From Gyrodactylus bullatarudis (lineage: Eukaryota; Platyhelminthes; Monogenea; Gyrodactylidea; Gyrodactylidae), in NCBI GenBank assembly GCA_012064415.1, contig SSNU01000279.1, forward strand, positions 1 through 64,000: a stretch of 64,000 nucleotides of DNA. Reading direction: 5' to 3'. Shown here piece by piece: positions 14,101 to 25,777 of this stretch. The position numbers and the translations under genes were made by a program. A model generated the notes under the pieces. It made no database searches, was not told the origin of the DNA, and saw nothing but the letters and a program-made list of their open reading frames with translations. Numbering within the stretch: position 1 is the first letter of the stretch; the number at the start of each line of letters is the position of its first letter.

Positions 14101-17100
14101 TCTGTTTCACTCTTGAATCATTATAGACAAGCTTAATTTTATTCTTTGAAGTAAGAGAAAGGAACGTTTTTATTCTCTCATGAAAACGTGGATAAAGTTC
14201 TTTTAATATATGCTAGAAAGAAGTTTTTTTCGTGTTAACCAGGTACTTTAAACCTATTAAATATCATTGATTAAAAGAATGTACAAATATTTATCATTAA
14301 AGCATCATTTGATCGATTTTTCCTCCCTGATAAATTTCATAATATTTTTGGCATTACTTGATGAAAAAATGTGTTATTTACTTCAAAAAATAGCTTGATT
14401 GGCTTTATGACATATTTTTAAATTGCTTATAGCATAGAATCATCAAGGGACCTCTTTGTTGAGACGCATTGTCTAATTTGTTTGAAATGTCCAAATTGAA
14501 TAGAGCAGAAAGGATGGCAACAAAATTTCATAATTCAATCAGAATTTCGATTAAATTCACTATCCAGTCCTCATTTTCAGTCCAAATTCAAGTTTTTAGT
14601 AATTAAATCTACACGATGTTAAAGTATCATAAAGTTACTGAGCCTGTTTGTATTTTCTAAATTCATATTTTCATTGAAATTCTTTAATTTCGAAAATTCT
14701 TTTTACCGCTATAAATTGATTTAAATCCAAAAATAATCTTGAGAATTTTGAAAGTTTCTAACATTTTCTTTTTTTCATATCAGCAAAAATTTTTGCAATC
14801 AATGTAACAAGATTAATCAGAAAAATTAAAAGGAGCTTCATTACAGTTTTACGTAATTTATTTGAATCTAATGAGTGTGTATATTAAAATACTCAGTTTT
14901 GAAAAATCCACAATAATAAAGCTCTCCTTTGATGATAAAATTAGATTTTTCTAAAAAATAATGCTTAGAATTTGTGGTTCTTTCGGGAGGAAGATTAGGT
15001 TGAAATTTACTTCTGAATCAGAAGTTCTGATCAGACATAAGACAATAATGAATAGATCCTTAATACAGTGCTATAGTCCAATTTTCCAGTGAATTCATTC
15101 AACTACAATCAATTTCCTTGTGAGAATTAATTAAATCTTCGTATATATTTGCTTATGGGGAAGAGCATTTGACTAATAATATGAGTAGCATTTTCGTGAC
15201 ATCTGAATGAACATCAATAATTATATCATAGTTTTCTCAAAAATGAGACAAATACACTCTTGGGATGGAGATATAAAACAACAATAGCAAATTGATGGAT
15301 TTTGATCAGATTCAACTACATCCTTCTTGAGAAGACGTCTATAAAATTATCATAGAACACAAATTATATTACAAAATGTTTGATTGAAACATGGTTGATG
15401 TGAGCATTTTGCATTAACTCAAAAAAAATTTCTCAACTTTCATATTTTTCCCACCAAAGGTCTTGCTATGTTTTTGTATAAATTATTCAATCATTTAGGA
15501 AATGAAAGTATGATTAAACACTAATGTAGCAAAATTTAATAAGAAATAAAAAGTTCATTTGTAAGTAGTCAGATCGTTTTTGATGTTGAATGCTAGAAAA
15601 TTAAATTCTTGCTCCATTATCTCACCATCCTTTTTTAAAATTTGAAAATACCCCGAAATATCTTGCACTATTGAATAACTTGTAAGAATTTTGTAAGCAC
15701 TACAATTGAATTCCTGAAATCTACTCCTTTTGAACAGTTTCATACGTTTAATTGATAAATCTAAAAGTCTTTTTCTGACACATGATGTATTCTTCATCAG
15801 TTCCTTAAAAAATGTGTTCTTAGAAAGGCTTCTCCTTAGGATTTTTGTTTTGTCCGTACTATTTCAACCTGAATAGTACAAACGTCACCAATATTTATCA
15901 TATTCCAAAAAAGCGTAAGGTTTTTCTTCTACACGAATAATTCTCGTTGTCGATAAATTGTGGTTTGAAATAAATTCACAATTTGAGGTGGATTCAGTCT
16001 TAAATTTGGATATAAGTCCAATAAAATTAGCACTGCTATTAATAATGTAACAACTTGATAGTATTTTTCAACATGATATCACCAAGAACTTATTTTATCA
16101 TTTTTTATCTGTAGCCTTGCTCTATATCCGAATCTGATAGTCTAGGTTGTCTCTTAAAAGCTGTCAACTGGGTTCGCGCATCAGCCAGTTTTTTAAAAAT
16201 CTATTTTTGTATTTGCTCCATATTTTTCTATTTTAGATTGAATCCATTGAATGTTTCACATCATCAATGTTTTTTGGACCAATTTTGATTTTTCGATTTC
16301 AACTTGCATAAGAGTAAATTTTTCTAGACTTGATAAGAAATAATAAATTGAGACAAATTGTTTGATAAAAATGGATTTTCTTTCCCTGAGAGAGGATCAG
16401 GTGCAACATATTGATTTGCAAAGTATTGATGCATATTATCAAGACTGAACCCTGTTTGTGTAAAATGTATTCAATCATTATTTGCTTCCACTTACGAGAA
16501 CATTTTTTCTTGTATTTATTCATTTATTTTATTATAATCTTAAGTTGATAAACATATTTCTGTGTAGATAATACCCTGATCAAGGTGCAAATTGATGTAT
16601 GCATTCCCTTGACACCTTTTTTTCTCGCATAGATATTGAAATAAGTGATTTGCAGAGTTCATAATCACAAAATAATAAGTATATAATTTTCAGAGAAGAT
16701 ACTAATGTAAAGTTATACTACAATAAGTAAAGCCAGATTGGACCGCTTTTGATTGGGTGGTTAAAAAAGCTTTTTAGGATCAAAATTAAACAAGAAAATC
16801 TAAATTCACCTCATTATCTAGTGGTTGTTGAATTTCGATTTCTTGAAAATTCTCACTACATATAAATTAGTGAAATATCAATGTTGAAAGATCTGTCAAG
16901 AGTACTAAGTATTAATAAAAATACAAAAGATACATATATGATAGTGATGCTTTTTGAAAGGTACATGTAGCTCATATCCTTTCTTTACTGGATTAGGCAT
17001 TTATTTATGGTTTATCTTGTTTCCTATTCTTCTAATAATTTATTTTTACACATAATGAAGGATCCATTGTGTTGAAGCTATAAAAAAAATTTTATTCATC

Positions 17101-20100
17101 CTCATCTTTCTTGAAATTAATCTATCCTCAACGCAAACCTTTAAGATGAACTGTTAATTTTGTTGGTTTAACAAATACTAATTAAAAATCAATGTTATCA
17201 TCATTACAGAAATTAGCTACTAAATATTGATATCTGTGTCATTAACTTGATGCGAGATCTGAAAGACTTCACGAAATAGACTTTATTTCTTATTAACAAG
17301 AATCTTGGTTTTATCACTTTTATATTGCATACAAGGTTCAGTTGGTTTGACAATTTTTAATTTTGATTTGAGACGATAAATCCTATTATATTTCTTGTAT
17401 GATCTGAGATCACTGATCTCTGGAATAAAATCATTCATTTGGTTGCCTACTATAGCATGTTATTACTAATAGCCTGTAACAACTAAAAATAATTCAACCT
17501 GTCAAGATTTCTGGAGATTGTAGATTGCCAAAAGATTGAGAGCCAAGTAGTAAGGATCAATTTTGTATTCAGTTGTTCCATCTAGTAAATCTTGAAAGAA
17601 TAAAAACTTTGCTTTTCATGATTTATGTCCGTTTCTTTTATCCCGCTAGTGAGATTTATAAAATTAGATAAAGAAAATCGCAAAATGGAAAAAACTGAAG
17701 AAAAGATTTTCTTGGTAGAAAAAATTTATTCCTAAAAATTACTCAAATTTAAGTTTCTTTTGCTTTAAACGAATTTCAATTTTTCCAACAGAAGCTTGTT
17801 GATATTTTTCTTTAAATCGATTTTTTATTTCAAGTAAAGTAAGAAATATGACTGACTTATCAGAAAGAGATTAAACAATGCGTTTAGCGTAGGAATGTGC
17901 GTAACCTTTATGTTTTCGGCTTAGATGGAGAATTTTGCCCTGCTCTTTCATCTCATCATCCAGGTTAAGACTTTTGATGAAATTAGGATTTTATATTTTT
18001 CAATAATAAAAATAGATTTGAGATAGAGTCTAAAACAGATTTTCCTTTCGAAGAGGAACTTTAACTGACAGGTGTATTCAATGGATTATTTTTATATTAT
18101 TAATTGAAGAATGCATTGAATCTAACCTTTTTACCAAGTATGATAAGTATGAATTACATTGAATATCCTTAGGTGAAAGGATACTGGTATTCACTTGAAA
18201 ACACTTGTAATAATTATGAATGATTTCTGGGAAGAGAAGAGTTTCCGTGTGAAATTCACATTGTTGTTTCAGCAACAAAACTACTAGCAACATGGAACTA
18301 GGTGATACGAAAATGAAAGTTATCTATTTTTACATAAAAACTCATTTTTTTCTTTCCGGATAGTCAGGAACACAATTATTTTGAATAACTGGAATTTATT
18401 TTTCAGAATTTAATGAGGAACTCATTGTGAGGATTTAGAAACCAAGTGAATATTTAGTAATAAAGCATATATTTCGCCGGATCTCTTCAGGCTGTGACAC
18501 TGGCTTGATATTTATAGTAAAATTTAACAGATAAATGTTGGTTGTCGTCTTCTGATTGGTTGAATCAATATCATGCACTAATGATGGGGAAGGAGGGGAT
18601 CTCACTGCTCATCTTCAGCATTTTAATTGTAAATAGCTACAATTCTAATATACCTATCAACTAGCCTTATCTTAATTAGAATTTACTTCTTCTCACCTCC
18701 AGAGTTTGTCTTTTATCTCAAGTTTAAATATGAAAAATGTTGAATAGACCTCCAATGAAGTCTACAAACAATAATCCCATAGAAAATATGTAGCGATATG
18801 AAAAAAATTTACATTTAATTTAAATACACTGTTAATAGGAATAAAGGAAAATTCTCTTTTCTGGATATTCAAGCAATTATGATAAACTATAAAATATCCA
18901 TAGAATAAAATGTTGGATTTTTTTCAGATTGCTGACAGCTAAATTCTTTTTGAACATGTTTTTCTATTTTACAAATAATCTTGGGCGAAATATGGTTGTA
19001 AAATGTGTGTGTAGTTAGATTTGAAAGATTTATTTCAATCTTTGTAATGAGTAAACCTTTTTGCAGAAAACTTGGAAAGCATGGAAGAAATCAAGGAGCG
19101 TCGAACAATCAGAATTATCCTCACGGATATACCAATGTATTTAGCAGTCATTTCCAGATTACGTCAAGAAACTACTTTTATTAATCGAGATGGCGGCGTC
19201 CTTAGTTCAACAGTAGTCGCCCAAGTCCAGGCTGTATTTCCTGAAGGTGCACTTCAGAAAAGAATCAAGGTTGGCTTACAGGTATGTTTAAAAACGTTTG
19301 ATTAATCAAAATGGAAATTTATTTATTATTATAATTTTTGATCAGGCTCAACAAATTAGTCAAGAAATTGTCAATCAAATTGTCGGTTTATCTCATGGAA
19401 TTTCAGTCTCACCCATAGTCACCTTAGAGCCAAGACGTCGAAAATTCCATAAACCAATCACTCTGACAATACCTTTGCCAAAGGGTAGTCTTCAAAGTAA
19501 CTCTTTGAATAGTAAAGGCAAAACCAATAGAACTACGTCAAGTTTAAGATTGCTCTGTAGCATTACTGGAGGTACAACACCGGCCTATTGGGAAGATATC
19601 ACAGGATCCACTCCGCTTTCCCTTGTTAAGGATTGCGTCTCATTCACTACAACACTTTCTGCTAGGTATGTCTTTCTAAACATTTATCTTGATTATATTA
19701 CAGAAAGTAATGATTCAAATATTTACGTAAATTTTCAAATACGTCCGAAAATCCACTTAAAATCATATTAGGAGATTTAGAAATAAGATATATATTAGGG
19801 CCATATGTACATTTCATAAAGCATCATCAGTGGCAATACTTTAAAAATGATATAAGTTAAGAATTCATTAAAGATAATAATTTACAAATTATGAAAGAAA
19901 TAGTAAAGTCAAAGAAAATAATGTAAGCTGAAAAAACACCAAAACTCTCCAATAATTAGCAACAGTGGAGAGAAAAGTGAAAAAGCTCACATAGGCCAAG
20001 GTAGTTGAAGATTATAAGAATAGTTTTTTTTGGACACATAAGTTTAGCTTATATAGATTTATGAAGAATTTCTCCTTCACCCAAACATCAGTACTGTCAT

Positions 20101-23100
20101 CCCCTGCATATTTGTATAGAATTGAAAAGTTTGAAATTGAAGCTTCGTGCCCTTCCTGTCTTAGATGCCTGGTTATTATTATTAATTATTGGAGAGTTTT
20201 GGTGTTTTTTCAGCTTACATTATATCCTTTGACTTTTACTATTTCTTTCATAATTTGTAAATTATTATCTTTAATGAATTCTTAACTTATATCATTTTTA
20301 AAGTATTGCCACTGATGATGCTTTATGAAATGTACATATGGCCCTAATATATATCTTATTTCTAAATCTCCTAATAACGAATTTAATTTTAGACTGTTGA
20401 GGGAAATAACCAAATATTATCCTGTTATCATATAAATTCTACTACATTGATTATTAGTCTGTTGATTTCGTTACAAATATGGATAAGTTTTGATATAAGA
20501 ATTGATATAAGTAGTTCTTATCAAGTAAATATGGCTTGATGTTTGCATAAATAACATTGGGAAGATTTTAGACATTAAAACTCCTAGAAAAGTGAGATCA
20601 TAGGTTATCACTAAGCTCATGGACATACACAGTGACCCATGACCACACTTTGCCAGTAAGTTTAAAAGATCTAAAAACACTTGTCATTTCTACATTGTTA
20701 TTATTGTAAAGATTTATATTTTAACGGCAGTTCTAATTCGAATTGTATTTGTTTCTTAGATTTTGGCTTATGGAAACAAAGTCAGCATACGAGACATCAG
20801 AGTTGGCGAATATAATCTATCAAGAATCGTGTCTTGTTCCATATTGGGTAAAATTTGTCGTCTTTGGTAAACGAAACATTCGTCCAGATGAAGCTCTCAT
20901 CAGATGTTTTAGTTTAACTGATGAAAAAATTGATAAAGTTAGTCATAATCTTAATAATAATAATATAAAAATACACGAAGGAAACACGTGATAATTTTTT
21001 TTCATTTTTAAACATGAGTTTCTCCTTCGTCTTTTTCTTCTTCCCTTATCCTTACAGTATTGAACATGTGTAGAATTTTGCTGAATACTAAGTATATAAT
21101 TTGTATAACTGTATTGATTGAAATAAATAGAAGTAAATAGTGTATTACATTTATCAAATCCAGAAAGGTTTTTATTAGGTTTTCGTCATGTGTCTAATCT
21201 GATATGCCAGAGTTTGAATTTCATTCGAGAAATAAAATAAATATATACTTAACCTAGATTGATTGCCAACATCACCTTCTATACATGAAATGATTCATTT
21301 AATCGAATAGACAAGAATTTCATTTTTGAATGATTTTCTCTCACCTGAAAAATTAATCAAGAAAGTTACATGAAATGTAAAAGAGGATTACTTGTTACTT
21401 CTAATTTGATTTCAAGTTATTCTTTTATCGCTCGAAAATGCACAACTTGATGATAAGAAAAAGTTTTAAACATTCTAAATTAGACTAGTGAATTGAAGAA
21501 TTGCTCTGTGTTAAATTATTGAGATCTACGATTGAAAAAATCTGATTCAACCAATCATTTTAGACCTTGGAATGTCAGGAGGGATTTGAAATTTGCGCTG
21601 CAAGCCAAGAGGTTGAAATGATGGATGGAAATTGCGTTGTCCTCGAAATTCTCGGATCCTCCTTGACACCAATGATAAAATCAAAAGAGATTTTAAGTCT
21701 CCAATTTAATGCCTTTCATGAAAATCGACTTGCCTTCCCAGTACGAATTAAAGAGTCTGAATTGGAAAATTCAAAAATATCTAGTCGATTCACTTTCATT
21801 CTGGACACATTTGATTTCCTGAGAAAATCTTCTCAAAAGGTAAGCTTTAATTTACAAAAATTATAATTTTTTTGTAATAGAAATTTATTTATTCATTTGT
21901 ATATAAAAGATAAGTTGAATCTGATTTTCAAAAGATAAAGATTTTAAATAAGTTCTGATTGTCTTGGATAAGTTTGGCGAGGAAGGCATTGGTAAATTTG
22001 ATGCTAGATGATGGGATATTCTTCAGAACAAGTTGGAATCTGGATCGCAATGGGAGGATATTCCTGTAGTCTCTGATGTCATTGGTTTCTTTATAAGAAT
22101 TGAAAAGGATAAGTGAGCCTGCATTTATAATTATAATTAAGAATAATTATTCTTAACCCGACTGGGTAGAGGGAGGCATTTTTTGTGGCTTAATGTTCCG
22201 ATGCAAGATTTCAGGAAACTGAATTGGATTTTTTCTATTTTACGAGTAGATTCGATGGAGATTCCGATTAAAAGAGCGGTGGCATGGTTAAATTTAGAAA
22301 AGATAGTTGATGATAGAGATGATTTCCTGGTTGAATATCTTGCTTTTTTCAAATCTAATCAAGTTACAACGAGTCGGTATAAAAGATGGGAATTTATGAT
22401 ATTTTCAAAAATCTCAATTCTTTCAGCAAAAACTCGAATACCTTGAAGATTTTCTGAAATCTAGATTAACCAGTTGAAGAAAAAGAATTTGGAAAAATTA
22501 TTTCATAAGAAATTTCATCCTTCAAACTTTGAGTCAAAATTGTTTGACCATTTCAAATCCAGAGGATAGTCAAAAGGAGTTTTAAGCGAGACTCATCAAA
22601 ATTCAGAGACCTTGGATCATCAAATTTTCATTATTTTTCAAGAAGTAAAAATGATCAAGAAATCGAAATTCGACTTTCAAATGCTCATGAAGAGATTCTC
22701 AAAATTTTGTTTAGCATTTTTTATTTCCTTATCTGATCCTGATCCTAAATGCTAAAAATGGGCCTCATATTCAAGTTATTGAAAAAAAAATCCGACTTTG
22801 ATATTTACTGTAGTTGATAAAGATAAATAATGATGATTAGATCCAATTAAGAACAAGTTTTCTTTCAACTGATCAAGTTTGCATAGTCTTGTATTAGAGA
22901 TGGTTTTTGTTTTCTATTCAAAAGTGAATTGATTTTTTTAATCAGTAAATAATTTTCTTTCTCATTAAAATAAAAGGAAAATATAGTACTAAAATTGTAA
23001 TTAATTTTCTTTGTAATCTGTCCAGGGAGTTTTTCCTCTGTGGAAAAACCAAAGCCTGAAATTGATTTTACTCCATTTTACTTCATCTAGAGTAAATCAA

Positions 23101-25417
23101 ATCAAGAAAATCAGCCGCTTGTACCATCCATAACAAATGGATGTAAACCTTTGGTTACGTTAGATGTAACACTGCCCTCAGAAGCTTCATCAATCCATCG
23201 CATGATAAGTGGAGATCTGTGTACAAGCAACTCGGAGATTATTGGAGAGTATTCACTAAAAGATGATCATCTTGATACATCGATTTCACCACCACAGTTG
23301 AAAAAGTCTGTCAAGCCATGCTCTTTAGCCGCCTCGTTATCTTCCCTACATTCAGGTCTTAAATCTGTAGATCACGACTCAAATAGACGTCTTCATACCA
23401 CTTCAGCTCCACAATGGGCCTCAGGTAAAAATATTCAACAAAACCTTAGTTATTCATCTATTAATTCATTCTATTTTTAAAAAGTCATTTCTCATCAAGC
23501 AATTGCCAAGACCCACTTGGACTTTGTCGAATTGGCATCTGAGATAAGCTCAGATTGGTCTCGCCTTCTCCAGGTGTTATTTGAGAATCATGAACTCATT
23601 CAAAAGTTCCAATTAAGCAATGAACAACTCCCTGAATGGGTAAATAAGCTAAAGGAAGATAATGAAGAAATTCCAAAGGTTTTCCCAAATGAACTACACA
23701 ATGATAAAGATAGAGCCTTGCTTGTTTTGGTCTGCTGGAAGGCTGAATACAGAGAATTGGCCACTGGGAATTTACTCGATACAGCTCTGAGGAGGATCGG
23801 TCGTGAGGATGTAGTCAAAAGTTGTATGAAAGACATTCAACATGTTTTCACTGAAGAAGAAATTATAACAGTAAGTCAATTTTCAAAGAGAGATATTTTC
23901 TGATTTATCATTTTTCCTCAATAAGATAAACTTTTGACACAAGAAATCTATTCTTATTTGGTTAGAATCTAGATTATGGATCATGAAAAGATGTCTCTCT
24001 TTAATTTTTTTCTATCTATGTATATAATAGATTTTTATTTATAAATTTGATACTTATTTGAAAAAATTACAAAAATAGTTATGGTTCACTGGGATAAATT
24101 GATAAAGATAATTACAAATCTGGGATATATTCATGTCATTAAAAATTGATAATTTGATCTGAAAATGGGCTCTGAGTGGGAGTAATACATGGAGAAGTAT
24201 AGAAAACCCTGGTGCCGATCTTAGGTTATAGTTACTTGAATTCGATTGGACTCTTTTATTGAAAAGGGAGGCAGCGGCAGCAATCCTTCGGAGCCAAAGG
24301 GGATGTAGATCAGATAATTCAAGCAGGGTTTTATATGAATTGGGGCCCAAACAGGATCTAAGATAAATATATTGAATTCTCTCGATCTTTTTGCTTAAAT
24401 TCTGAGGAAGTTTGCAAAGTAGACCAGAACCATAATCAAAATTCGGGAGAATGACTCCTTTAAAGATGTTCAGTCGGATATTAGATGAGATGATGAACTT
24501 CTTTAAGAAGAAGCATTTGCAATTCATTATCTTAATAATTGTGGAGGCAAGATCTTTGGTATTGAGTTTGGAATTGTAGTTGAGTCCCAGGTCCTTTATT
24601 GTATTAACCAAGAGCTATCTGATTCAGGTTTTGTTAAAAAATTATGCTTAACTTTTTTCAACCATAGGCAAACAATCAAATTGATAGTTGTAACGATCTT
24701 CAAAAGTTAGTCAGATCAATATCATTCAGTAATCAATCTCAAGATAACTTATCACCAAGTAAGTTTGTAAATCTCATTCATAAATTTCATTGATATTCAA
24801 ATTGACTCTCAAAATTTTTCGTTAGAAATCTATCTAAATCCAGCTAATCCTGAATACAATAGTGATGCGAAAAGTGTGGATATTGTCATTGAAAAAGATC
24901 TCCAGTCAGATTTTGATCCTGCCTCAGTTGAGAATAGCTATGAGCAGACAATATTTTCAGATCAAAATGATCCCCTTGTGAGTGAAAATCTTCTTAGTGT
25001 CAAACTTGTCAGATTCAAGTCTTGTTTTGATGGATTGATATATTTCCTTAATTTTATATTTAGATTGACAAGCTAGAGCATTTGGATTTGGATATAATCA
25101 GAGAGAGTGATTCAATGAAGAATATTTCTGAACAAGAAACTGAAACAAAACAAGAATCAATTAGTATCTACAAACACGAGGTACCCGTATTAAAATCATC
25201 ACCAATCCTTGATGAAGAAACAATTGATCTTGTATCATCTCCTGATCAATTTTCAGAGTCTAAACAGGAAAATGATAACCTGAATCTTGTTGACAAATAC
25301 GATGAAAATGTGGAGAATTGTGAAAATGTTAGTCATGAGGATGAAAAACAGGAATATTCAGAAACAATCTTATCATCTCAAAGCCCATTAATGGATACTC
25401 ATCAAGGACAAAATTGA
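2110..25417 (+). CDS. Ank: Ankyrin (membrane-cytoskeleton adaptor), 5' partial
   Basis: Ankyrins link membrane proteins to spectrin. Exons read by eye: 2110-2208, 2790-2987, 3107-3304, 6191-6367, 8319-8543, 9165-9305, 10297-10452, 10515-10655, 10764-10899, 10982-11302, 12323-12399, 13084-13244, 13589-13965, 19067-19281, 19346-19665, 20760-20937, 21564-21839, 23091-23424, 23485-23870, 24668-24758, 24826-24977, 25064-25417 (4713 nt, 1570 aa, phases agree). The first eight exons give about 12 ankyrin repeats ([16 protein letters not shown]); early exons are 99 or 198 nt, i.e. one or two repeats each, as in animal ankyrin genes. Then come a linker (10764-13244), ZU5-N (13589-19281, [25 protein letters not shown]), ZU5-C (19346-19665), UPA (20760-21839, [10 protein letters not shown]) and a death domain (23485-23870), followed by an acidic tail. 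About half of the usual 24 repeats lie left of the window. No canonical AATAAA was seen in the 360 bp after the stop. Confidence 0.95.
4670..5800. mobile_element. MULE-type DNA transposon remnant with long inverted arms
   Basis: Two arms of about 260-280 bp (roughly 4677-4950 and 5542-5793) are inverted copies of each other; both include TCACGAATAG, TAATTAAAATTATTTC and GATTTATTCGTTTAA. Long terminal inverted repeats of this size are typical of Mutator-like elements. The 590 bp core keeps a decayed transposase C-terminus (separate entry). No clean 9 bp target duplication could be fixed. It lies in the 2.9 kb ankyrin intron 3305-6190. Confidence 0.75.
5281..5535 (+). pseudogene. Decayed MULE transposase C-terminus (SWIM-like finger, AT-hook)
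   Basis: The frame through 5293-5457 reads a SWIM zinc-finger-like segment: a Cys, a gap, then ICAHVLAAL, matching the CxH half of the CxCxnCxH pattern of MULE transposases, and ends at TGA (5455-5457). The first CxC reads CSS, so one ligand is lost. After a one-base frame change, 5465-5535 encodes a basic AT-hook-like stretch (KRGRPKKK). No intact transposase remains, so this copy is non-autonomous. Family assignment rests on the SWIM pattern plus the long inverted arms. Confidence 0.6.
7700..8200. repeat. Foldback copy of a dispersed AT-rich repeat
   Basis: The segment 7705-7870 (ATGATTTTTACAGAAATCTCG, then AAGTTCGAATATCTTAAAGA) recurs inverted at about 8035-8195, making an imperfect hairpin of about 160 bp arms around a 165 bp centre. 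Related single arms appear near 22390-22500, 40080-40140, 55480-55570 and 59330-59390. No protein-coding capacity is seen. It sits in the ankyrin intron 6368-8318. Confidence 0.6.
13444..13550 (+). CDS. Alternative first coding exon of ankyrin (repeat-less isoform)
   Basis: An ATG in strong context (ACCATGG) opens a frame of 35 codons plus two bases, ending in GG followed by the donor GTAATATT. The phase and the last two bases match those of the regular upstream exon (13084-13244, also ending GG), so this exon splices in frame onto the ZU5 exon at 13589. No upstream AG gives an in-frame internal exon, so a first exon is the natural reading. The product would start [10 protein letters not shown] and contain ZU5, UPA and death domain but no ankyrin repeats. 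Small ankyrins from internal promoters are known in other animals; this one is predicted from sequence only. Confidence 0.6.
13966..19066. other. 5.1 kb ankyrin intron splitting the ZU5-N domain
   Basis: This is the largest ankyrin intron. It interrupts the ZU5-N coding sequence between SFG and ENLESM. No ORF here resembles a known protein. It contains a degenerate hammerhead-like core on the minus strand at 18472-18490 and a copy of the TTTCCGGATAGTCAGG motif at about 18350-18368. Otherwise nothing is recognisable. Confidence 0.6.
19800..19834 (-). ncRNA. Candidate hammerhead ribozyme, left arm
   Basis: On the minus strand: stem I strand GCCA, core CTGATGA, eight bases, GAAA, a self-pairing ATGTACAT (stem III), a single A at the cleavage position, then TGGC closing stem I. 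All invariant core positions (CUGANGA and GAA) are present. The eight-base stem II pairs poorly. Confidence 0.55.
20308..20342 (+). ncRNA. Candidate hammerhead ribozyme, right arm
   Basis: Mirror of the left-arm copy: GCCA / CTGATGA / N8 / GAAATGTACAT / A / TGGC. Predicted cleavage follows A20338. Stem I is four base pairs, and stem III is formed by the self-complementary ATGTACAT with a minimal loop. Confidence 0.55.
21960..22352 (-). pseudogene. Non-LTR retrotransposon C-terminal fragment
   Basis: Minus-strand translation contains [16 protein letters not shown], matching the better preserved RT-thumb segment [16 protein letters not shown] at 24054-24611, followed after interruptions by a C-terminal arginine-rich segment ([12 protein letters not shown]). 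Stops break the frame. It is a dead LINE fragment, antisense in the ankyrin intron 21840-23090. Confidence 0.6.
24054..24611 (-). pseudogene. LINE reverse-transcriptase 3' fragment
   Basis: An open frame of 185 aa reads like the end of a non-LTR reverse transcriptase: [10 protein letters not shown] (the 'LG...D.KL' block after the palm), a Lys-rich helix, then [11 protein letters not shown] and the KKIERIQ helix of the thumb/connection region. The catalytic FADD-box part is missing, so it is 5'-truncated, as LINEs often are. It lies antisense in the ankyrin intron 23871-24667. Confidence 0.7.
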
Positions 25418-25600
25418 AGAATTGAATTATTACTTGCCCATTATTTTCCTTTTTAATTTAATCATTTTGCCGATCAGTTAATGAAAATCTTTTTAAATTT
25501 TTATCCATTTTAATGTACAGTTATCAATTTAAAATCTGATCATCTGGTGAATAATGAATTAGTAAATCATGTTTTCATTCTCAGTTTATGATATTATTCC

Positions 25601-25621
25601 TATATTATTATTATTATTATT
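25601..25621 (+). repeat. (TTA)n microsatellite
   Basis: A short uninterrupted TTA/ATT run in the gap between the ankyrin stop and the TRPA start. Confidence 0.8.
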
Positions 25622-25777
25622 TAAGTGTACACTTCAAGAAAATCATATTTTCAAAATATACATTTTTAATTTCAAAAATTTACTATCAATACAAATCAAA
25701 CAAAGATAATTTTTAAATTCATGAATTTTTTTGCGTTTAAATATCTTGCACTAAAGAAATTTTTACAAAACTGAAAT

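Larger units (their letters stand above)
19767..20375. mobile_element. Palindromic Penelope-type non-autonomous element with two hammerheads
   Basis: The ends ATTAGGAGATTTAGAAATAA and its complement bound two nearly perfect inverted arms of about 200 bp (19767-19966 and about 20170-20375) around a 200 bp spacer. Each arm contains a CTGATGA-N8-GAAA hammerhead core pointing outward. A second, single-armed copy lies at 60105-60400. No target duplication is obvious. The link to Penelope-like elements is inferred from the same ribozyme module at the end of the GIY-YIG ORF at 61422. It lies in the ankyrin intron 19666-20759, inside the UPA-proximal region. Confidence 0.7.
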
